In this document: in pieces, positions 5,601 through 10,327 of the stretch
Numbering within the stretch: position 1 is the first letter of the stretch
How the letters are laid out: each line of letters starts with the position of its first letter
Assembly (NCBI GenBank): GCA_964359785.1
Contig: CAYHWL010000050.1
Coordinates: 1 to 10,327, forward strand
From: JACQSU01 sp964359785
Lineage (GTDB): Archaea > Nanobdellota > Nanobdellia > Woesearchaeales > JAGWAF01
Reading direction: 5' to 3'
DNA: 10,327 bases
Made by a program: the position numbers and the translations under genes
Notes under the pieces: model-generated
Databases searched by the model: none
What the model saw: the letters and a program-made list of their open reading frames with translations, nothing else
What the model was told of the DNA's origin: nothing

Positions 5601-5610
5601 CTTTAAATTG
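5601..5610 (-). promoter_or_regulatory. TATA-like box for rqcH
   Basis: On the minus strand CAATTTAAAG, centred about 26 nt before ATG 5579. It overlaps the TAA stop of the upstream permease gene, so rqcH can be transcribed independently even though it is only 23 nt downstream. Confidence 0.5.
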
Positions 5611-7306
5611 GTTTGCGACGCGAAAACACAAGAAACGCGATAATGGCCAAAAGCGCATAAAGCCCAAGCAAACCAATACTGCCGCTCTGAGTACCGATAT
5701 CCTGGCCAAACACGAACATACGCTTGAGCATATCTCCTGCCAAAGTCAGAGGATTATAAGAGACCAGCAACGCGGAACCGCCAGGCATAGCCTCCAGCGG
5801 CAAGACGACATCAGAAAAAAGAAGCATGGCAAGCACAAAGATAGTGCTCACTAAACACGCAACTTGTTCAGAGACGAGCAAAGCACCAAGCGCCATCCCC
5901 AATGCTGACGCAAAGACGCATAACAACAACAAGATGCCCAGACCAATTAGAGCAGTCATCCAGGAACCGACGCCGATAAAAAAGATGACCAACACCATCA
6001 TGAAAAGAGCCTGAATGGCAAGAAGAAGCACGCAAGAGAGTAGCAGACCAAGGAAATAAGTGAAATTCCCCATAGGCACAAGAGAATTCCTAAGTTTCGC
6101 CGGAGACTGCACATCTAGGACATAGAGAGTAGAGCCCAAGATCGTGCCTGAAAGAAGGAGAAGAAGCACCATAATCGATGAGTAGACCCCCTGCAGACGG
6201 GGAGAACTCGATTGGGTTATCGGACGCATGGATATCGGGAAGGGATCATACACGCTTGTGGAATCACGGATAAGAGGATCATCAGAAAGAGTGCTGATCT
6301 TGTTCAAGGAATTCTGCATCATGATAAGTTGGAGAAGATTCGCATTCATGTCAGCCTGCAAAGCGCGGATCGACTTTCTGGCGTCAACTTTCAGATTATC
6401 AAGACGGATCAACGATTCCTTGGCCTCCTCCAGATTCTTGGTGAAACTCTCGGTGCTCCGGCGGAAAGATTCGATGTCCTGCTGGGTAAGCTCTGTCGTC
6501 ACCCTAAAAGCATCGCTTGCCGAACGGACGCGCTCTTTGGCATCATAGACCACCTGCTTGACACGCTGCTTATCAGAATCCGCTATAGCAGAACGGTCTA
6601 ACTCACGACTGACATTCTGCGCGGCAAAAGTGAACTCCTCATCCACCTTCGCCTTAAGAGTATTCACTGACTTGAAAAGGGACACCACATTCGAGCTATT
6701 CAACTGAGACGCGACCTTATCAGGCAGGGACCGGTCAAACTCCACAGTCAGACCCGCAAGGTTGGCAGTCAAGGCATCCAACTTCTTGTTCACTTGATCC
6801 TGCTGAGTCGCAAAAGTCACAATCACAGGCCGTGAAGCATCCACCTCCTTTTTCGCAGCACGCAAACGATCCATCAACTGCGCAGTATAATTGAGACCAT
6901 AACGCGTAGTATAATCTTGTTTGGCGTCGTTAAAACCCCCCTGAATATCCCCTATGAGGTTCATGTTAGAATAGTCGACATAAAAAGTGATATTGGGAGG
7001 ATCCTGGTAGCCAAAGACGAGACACGCCCGAGAAAGACCAAGTTTCACCGACGAAATACAGTCAAGCTCATCTGACGCCGGATCCACCTCAAAATTACGG
7101 AGCTTGAGATTATCAATAAAAGATGAAGAGAACGCAGAATTACCCTGCACATAAGAAGAGACAGCTATGGACTGCAAGGAAGACGTCTGATACGCAAGAC
7201 CCACCAACAAGAACAACAAACAAGGGAGGAGCAGAATCAAAATAGAGGACTTCCTACTACCAAAGAGCCGCAATAAGTTGGTCCGGATAAGGGTGAAAAG
7301 GATCAT
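5603..7306 (-). CDS. ABC-2 type transporter permease with large extracytoplasmic domain
   Basis: The 567-aa product has the layout of the ABC2_membrane_3/YhgE-like permease class. One membrane helix near the start (about 20-39) is followed by a soluble domain of roughly 330 residues, and five further hydrophobic segments fill about 371-561. The soluble part contains polar helices with coiled-coil character (about 150-345: 'QDQVNKKLDALTANLAGL', 'SFRRSTESFTKNLEEAKESL'). Such permeases export lipids, peptides, polymers or drugs as dimers with a cytoplasmic ATPase. Its ATG overlaps the TGA of the ATPase gene (ATGA), so the two are translationally coupled and form one exporter. The cargo cannot be inferred. 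It ends with a short basic tail 'SRRKPI'. Confidence 0.88.
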   Translation of the reverse strand: MILFTLIRTNLLRLFGSRKSSILILLLPCLLFLLVGLAYQTSSLQSIAVSSYVQGNSAFSSSFIDNLKLRNFEVDPASDELDCISSVKLGLSRACLVFGYQDPPNITFYVDYSNMNLIGDIQGGFNDAKQDYTTRYGLNYTAQLMDRLRAAKKEVDASRPVIVTFATQQDQVNKKLDALTANLAGLTVEFDRSLPDKVASQLNSSNVVSLFKSVNTLKAKVDEEFTFAAQNVSRELDRSAIADSDKQRVKQVVYDAKERVRSASDAFRVTTELTQQDIESFRRSTESFTKNLEEAKESLIRLDNLKVDARKSIRALQADMNANLLQLIMMQNSLNKISTLSDDPLIRDSTSVYDPFPISMRPITQSSSPRLQGVYSSIMVLLLLLSGTILGSTLYVLDVQSPAKLRNSLVPMGNFTYFLGLLLSCVLLLAIQALFMMVLVIFFIGVGSWMTALIGLGILLLLCVFASALGMALGALLVSEQVACLVSTIFVLAMLLFSDVVLPLEAMPGGSALLVSYNPLTLAGDMLKRMFVFGQDIGTQSGSIGLLGLYALLAIIAFLVFSRRKPI

Positions 7307-8034
7307 CTTGCCCCCAGATCCAAGACTTGATCTAGATGAGACCTGATCTCGGAGATCTCCTTGCTTGCGACAACTATCGTGACACCTTCATCATGCAGGC
7401 GACCGATAGTCTGCCAGACCTTTGCCTTATTCTCCGCATCCAGATCAGCGAAAGGCTCATCTAAGAGAAGCAGATTGGGATGGTGCGCTATCGCAAGAGC
7501 GATATCAAGTTTGCGTTGAGTGCCCTTGGAAGCATCCTGCGCACGCACGGAATAGACCTTCTCAAGACTAAATTCCTCCAGGAAAGACTCAAGCTCTTTT
7601 TCCCTCCCATAGAGCGAAAGGTAATGCCTAAGGTTATCACGGATCGAAAGCTCTGGATAAAAAGAAGGATGCTGCATCGAATAACCGATGTTGATCCTCG
7701 CAAGCGCAGGCGTCAAATCCACAAAAGCGACATCTTCAGCCAATTGGATGACGCCTTGTGACGGATTGAGAATACCTGCCATGACATTTAGCAAAGTGGT
7801 CTTGCCAGATGCAGTGGGACCACAGACTCCGACAATAGACCCTCGTTTGATCGTCAAATCCACCCTGTCGAGAACCTCAAAATCCCCAAAATGCCTGCTG
7901 ATACCCTTGAGAATGAGGACCGCGTCATTCTTATCATAAAGATACGGCCGGAGTATCTGATCAGACCAACCAACAGACAAAAGGGCCTTATGGCACCTCT
8001 CCAGCGCATGCTTCTCAACCAGGGCATTATGCAT
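7303..8034 (-). CDS. ABC transporter ATP-binding protein
   Basis: The product is 243 aa from ATG 8034. About 38 residues of non-family sequence precede the ABC domain. Walker A is GPTASGKT (72-79), the Q-loop glutamine is Q121, the signature is ASKGTQ (168-173) in place of LSGGQ, and Walker B with catalytic glutamate is LLLLDE (188-193). The D-loop is ADLD (196-199). The H-loop position carries Lys ('VVASKE', K225) rather than His. ATG 8034 is chosen over the upstream TTG 8103 because it lies 27 nt after a strong minus-strand TATA box; the TTG would start upstream of that box. The protein energises the downstream permease. The degenerate signature and missing switch histidine raise the question of normal hydrolysis kinetics. 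Confidence 0.88.
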   Translation of the reverse strand: MHNALVEKHALERCHKALLSVGWSDQILRPYLYDKNDAVLILKGISRHFGDFEVLDRVDLTIKRGSIVGVCGPTASGKTTLLNVMAGILNPSQGVIQLAEDVAFVDLTPALARINIGYSMQHPSFYPELSIRDNLRHYLSLYGREKELESFLEEFSLEKVYSVRAQDASKGTQRKLDIALAIAHHPNLLLLDEPFADLDAENKAKVWQTIGRLHDEGVTIVVASKEISEIRSHLDQVLDLGAR

Positions 8035-8056
8035 GCCTTGGAACCCCGAATCTGGA

Positions 8057-8064
8057 TATAAAAA
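8057..8064 (-). promoter_or_regulatory. TATA box of the ABC exporter operon
   Basis: TTTTTATA on the minus strand, about 27 nt before ATG 8034. It is the same octamer as the MBF1 TATA box on the other strand, only 13 nt away, so the two initiation complexes would collide or compete. Confidence 0.6.
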
Positions 8065-8077
8065 TGCATCGACAACG

Positions 8078-8085
8078 TTTTTATA
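8078..8085 (+). promoter_or_regulatory. TATA box of the MBF1 gene
   Basis: TTTTTATA centred about 27 nt upstream of ATG 8109. This supports a leaderless mRNA and rejects the upstream ATG at 8064, which precedes the box. Confidence 0.6.
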
Positions 8086-8108
8086 GAAGCTTGCAAACCA
8101 CAATAGCT

Positions 8109-8561
8109 ATGGACTGTGAGATGTGCGGAAAGACGGATGCCAACATCCTGACTGAAATAGAAGGCGTGCAATTGCGTACATGCATGAACTGCGCAAAGTT
8201 AGGCAGGCAGATACGAAGAGAATATCCGACCCAAAAAGCTGTGATCCCAAAACCAAGAATAGTAGCAGCCGTAGACGAAGTCGCAGAGGAGATCGTCGAA
8301 GACTATTTTGAGGTCATCAAGAAGGCCAGAGAGAAACAAGGACTGACACAAGAGCAGCTGGCCATAAAAATCAATGAGAAATCAACACTCATCCATAAAG
8401 CAGAGACAGGCCATATGGCACCAACAATCGCCCTTGCGCGCAAACTCGAAAAGGCACTTGGGATCAAACTTGTCGAAGAAGTGAAGACTACAAAAAGCGG
8501 AGGAGGACAAGCATCAAGCGGATCACTCACCATAGGCGATATCATCAAGATAAGGAAATAG
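8109..8561 (+). CDS. mbf1: Multiprotein bridging factor 1 (MBF1), archaeal type
   Basis: The product is 150 aa. An N-terminal zinc ribbon (C3-x2-C6, C25-x2-C28) and a basic linker are followed by a Cro/C1-type helix-turn-helix (about 66-120: 'IKKAREKQGLTQEQLAIKIN', 'LIHKAETGHMAPTIALARKLEKALG'). The tail ends 'GDIIKIRK'. This is the standard archaeal MBF1 layout. Eukaryotic MBF1 bridges TBP and activators and also acts at collided ribosomes; archaeal MBF1 is ribosome-associated in some species. ATG 8109 is chosen from the TATA spacing; a start at 8064 would add 15 unrelated residues before the zinc ribbon. Its 3' end overlaps the convergent glycosyltransferase gene by 17 bp. Divergent from the ABC exporter operon. 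Confidence 0.95.
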   Translation: MDCEMCGKTDANILTEIEGVQLRTCMNCAKLGRQIRREYPTQKAVIPKPRIVAAVDEVAEEIVEDYFEVIKKAREKQGLTQEQLAIKINEKSTLIHKAETGHMAPTIALARKLEKALGIKLVEEVKTTKSGGGQASSGSLTIGDIIKIRK

Positions 8562-9093
8562 ACTTGTAAATCCGATAATTCTTGCTGTTGTATGTAGAGT
8601 TGAAAACCAGCGCCCCATGCTCCTCTATGATCCTCGTCATATTATCAACCCTCTCCTCACAGGATACATCGCCATGGGCGCACCAATAAGTCTCATTAGT
8701 GTAGATGACATAGTCCGCGACCTGCTTGTAGAACGCATATTGGGCTTCCAGATCCTTGGTGTAGAAAGGATAGAATCTAGCATCCACATACGCCGCAGGG
8801 ACTGGATCCTGGGTCAAGATACCCCTTGAAGGATGAGCAGCAAAGAAAAACAGGTAATCGTCCATCTCGACAGATTCCTGACGCTCTTTTAGCTCGGAGA
8901 CCAAATGAGGCACCAGAGAGAAGACGCACACAGAAATTAGGATTGCGCAGAATATAGGCTTTGCGACGCTAAGCCTTGAGAACCATACAGCCAACGCGAT
9001 CCCCGCAAAGACCGCGATAAGGGGAAGGAACATGAGCATGAAACGCTCCTGCTTGTTGAGGATAAACGAGTAATAAACCAGGGATAAGGTCAG
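8545..9093 (-). pseudogene. GT39-type glycosyltransferase, C-terminal part after in-frame stop
   Basis: This open stretch continues in exactly the same frame as the upstream part, separated only by TAA 9096-9094. The first 18 codons read LTLSLVYYSFILNKQERF, then the frame meets an internal ATG (9039-9037) and 164 more codons. 'KQERF.L..LPLIAV.AG' is a conserved block of GT39/GT-C mannosyltransferase-like enzymes, just where the long 9094-9918 part leaves off. After two hydrophobic helices the tail is soluble and probably extracytoplasmic, with 'WCAHGDVSC' as a possible disulfide pair and several N-x-T/S sequons. Whether it is translated alone from ATG 9039 is doubtful. It ends overlapping MBF1. 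Confidence 0.75.
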
Positions 9094-9096
9094 TTA
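9094..9096 (-). other. In-frame TAA interrupting the glycosyltransferase
   Basis: With this codon read as sense, 8545-9918 forms one continuous frame of 457 residues, the normal size for GT39 proteins. TAA also ends other genes in this window (for example at 590 and the permease at 5603), so a genome-wide reassignment is unlikely. A single base change or a sequencing error is the simplest explanation. Confidence 0.8.
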
Positions 9097-9918
9097 GGCT
9101 AGCAGAGGATTGACAATGGACCTCGATTTATTCCTCGCGAAATAGACCCCCGCCAATGCCAGAAGCCACAGGATGACTGGCATTTTCCAAAAATAGAAAT
9201 ACCATATACTCGCATCGCTTGGATTTCCCTGCGAAGCGAAACCGTTCAAGAGAGGGGATATAAAAGCGAAAGGCGCGCCTGAATAAAAGACGGAATTGAA
9301 AATGAAAAGAGGGAGGATCACACAGGCAGTGCCCGAGAGGAAAAACAGCAACCCCTTTGGGGACTTGGATCTAAACGCGTCAAACAAACAAAAAATAGAG
9401 ATGATGATCAAAGCAAGCCCAGCTGGAAAACGCAACAGAAATGCAAACGAAGCGATGAGACCAGAAAGGAAATGCCTATCTTTGGAGTAGAGATATATCG
9501 CAAGCAACGACAGGAAGGACGCAGGGATATCAGCCAAAAGGAAATCAGAATAATAATTGAACAGAGGGAACGAGGCAAATATCATGAGAGCGAAAAGGCC
9601 AGCTTGACTTGAATGGATCTTACGCGCGATCACATACACCAAAAATAGGAGCGCGGTCGAGAACAGAATGGATAAGAACGGACCTAAACTCACCACGGGA
9701 AGACCTAGAAGGGAGAGTGGACCATAAATCAAAGCCATGCCCATAGGACGCAGATCCTCCCACAGGCCGATTGTGCCTGCGGAAAAAAGGAATTTCCCCA
9801 TCCCAACATAGACTGATTCATCCCAGATCAACGGCCTTGGATAAAAGACGAACATCAGATGGAGGACGAAAAAAGCGATGATGATAAGAAGTGGAAAAAA
9901 TGACATTAGCCTTGCCAT
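9094..9918 (-). CDS. GT39-type (GT-C fold) glycosyltransferase, N-terminal part
   Basis: This part is 274 aa, mostly membrane helices. 'IWDESVYVGMG' near residues 31-41 carries the D33-E34 acidic pair of the first outer loop in GT39/ArnT/PMT-like enzymes, which binds metal and the lipid-phosphate sugar donor. 'LLADIPASFLSLLAIYLYSKDR' is the second conserved block of the family. These enzymes transfer sugars from dolichyl- or polyprenyl-phosphate carriers to proteins or lipids on the outer face of the membrane. The frame ends 'NPLLA' at TAA, in the middle of a helix-rich region; the rest of the enzyme continues in frame downstream. The ATG directly abuts the TAG of the thioredoxin-like gene (TAGATG), implying coupled translation in one operon. 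Confidence 0.8.
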   Translation of the reverse strand: MARLMSFFPLLIIIAFFVLHLMFVFYPRPLIWDESVYVGMGKFLFSAGTIGLWEDLRPMGMALIYGPLSLLGLPVVSLGPFLSILFSTALLFLVYVIARKIHSSQAGLFALMIFASFPLFNYYSDFLLADIPASFLSLLAIYLYSKDRHFLSGLIASFAFLLRFPAGLALIIISIFCLFDAFRSKSPKGLLFFLSGTACVILPLFIFNSVFYSGAPFAFISPLLNGFASQGNPSDASIWYFYFWKMPVILWLLALAGVYFARNKSRSIVNPLLA

Positions 9919-10327
9919 CTACTCACTCACGGACTGCACGGGCGCAGATGGATCGATGCTCTTGCATTTTAGCGGATCGATGGCCGGACAGACTTTAGAG
10001 AGAAGATCGGCCTTGCCGACAAACCCTGAAACGGGAGTCTCATCTATCACTATAGTAGGGAAAGTGGTGATGTTGTAACGCTTCATAATGACGCCAATCA
10101 TAGGCTCTTGGCTGAACTTCGAATCAAGAGCAAAAATGAGTATCCTATCCTGGAAAACCCTCTTGAAATAGTCAAGGATGAACTCCTGATCAGCGCATTT
10201 TGGGCACTCCTGCGAAGTCGAGTAAAAGTATAAGACCCTCGCCAAAGACTCATTGCAGACCTCTTGAGCCTGCTTGGCCAACTGCCAGTACTTTATCTGC
10301 TCCAAAGTATATTGACGCTTGAGAAGA
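9919..10327 (-). CDS. Thioredoxin-fold protein with CPKC motif, 5' end outside window
   Basis: The frame is open to the window edge, so the true start lies beyond 10327; TTG 10305 is only the first possible start inside. The visible ~135 residues show 'VLYFYSTSQECPKCADQ', a thioredoxin active-site CxxC, then 'ITTFPTIVID' with the cis-proline that faces it, and 'GFVGK' near the end. Two more cysteines follow ('VCPAIDPLKCK'). The family covers disulfide reductases, isomerases and oxidases; the missing N-terminus may hold a signal or membrane anchor, as expected for a partner of an outer-surface glycosyltransferase. The stop TAG touches the ATG of that gene, so they share an operon. The pair may act together on exported proteins, which is inference. 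Confidence 0.8.
   Translation of the reverse strand, partial: LLKRQYTLEQIKYWQLAKQAQEVCNESLARVLYFYSTSQECPKCADQEFILDYFKRVFQDRILIFALDSKFSQEPMIGVIMKRYNITTFPTIVIDETPVSGFVGKADLLSKVCPAIDPLKCKSIDPSAPVQSVSE

Noticed and set aside
6212..6601. Long plus-strand frames opposite the permease (also 5172-5558 opposite rqcH)
   Set aside because: They are antisense to well-supported coding regions, with no family features or start signals.
8035..8103. TTG start adding 23 residues to the ABC ATPase
   Set aside because: It would lie upstream of the operon's own TATA box, whereas ATG 8034 is at the leaderless distance.
8064..8108. N-terminal extension of MBF1 from the ATG at 8064
   Set aside because: The ATG precedes the TATA box and the 15 extra residues lie before the normal start of the zinc ribbon.
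9094..9096. Recoding of TAA as a sense codon
   Set aside because: TAA, TAG and TGA all serve as normal stops in neighbouring genes, and no recoding element is visible around this site.
1..10327. CRISPR array, transposase, phage or toxin-antitoxin module
   Set aside because: No regularly spaced repeats, no transposase or integrase motifs and no paired small toxin/antitoxin genes were seen.

Overview
The window is almost certainly archaeal. The evidence is an MBF1-type zinc-ribbon/HTH protein, an NFACT/RqcH protein of archaeal layout, a tRNA-Thr with a short intron at position 37/38, and TATA-like boxes centred 26-27 nt upstream of start codons with no room for a ribosome binding site (leaderless transcripts). 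Short genes, small zinc-binding proteins and a DUF1003 membrane protein would suit a DPANN lineage such as the Woesearchaeota group. That placement is inference; there is no rRNA here to confirm it.

Left part (1-1710), plus strand: a 174-aa zinc-ribbon protein resembling the NcsA/CTU tRNA-thiolation family but with a degraded PP-loop; a membrane-anchored or secreted phospholipase D-superfamily protein with two HKD motifs; and tRNA-Thr(CGU) with a predicted 12-nt intron. From 1711 to about 2240 I see no gene. This stretch is packed with perfect or near-perfect hairpins and contains a 12-nt copy of the tRNA 3' end. It is either an unrecognised structured RNA or the remnant of an integration or duplication.

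Middle (2242-4332), plus strand: a C-terminal remnant of a periplasmic-binding (LivJ-like) protein, then a nearly complete lipoprotein of the same general class whose last ~40 residues are in another frame, then a DUF1003 membrane protein with an N-terminal zinc ribbon.

Middle-right (4336-8034), minus strand: an ABC exporter (ATPase then permease, overlapping by ATGA), followed by an RqcH/NFACT protein lacking the C-terminal NFACT-R domain. The latter is translationally coupled (ATGA) to a 52-aa zinc-finger protein that had not been called because of its size. The exporter operon and the plus-strand MBF1 gene diverge from back-to-back TATA boxes at 8057-8085.

Right end (8545-10327), minus strand: a thioredoxin-fold protein with a CPKC motif, running off the window, whose stop codon directly abuts the start of a GT39-type (GT-C) glycosyltransferase. 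That glycosyltransferase is interrupted by one in-frame TAA; the frame on either side aligns perfectly as one ~457-residue protein.

Recurrent theme: two of the larger genes are broken by a single lesion (one frameshift, one nonsense codon), and the tRNA D-loop is one base short. This may be real decay or base-level assembly error; read coverage would decide. The region looks like core translation/quality-control genes mixed with cell-surface genes, not a defence island. I found no CRISPR array, transposase or phage gene.
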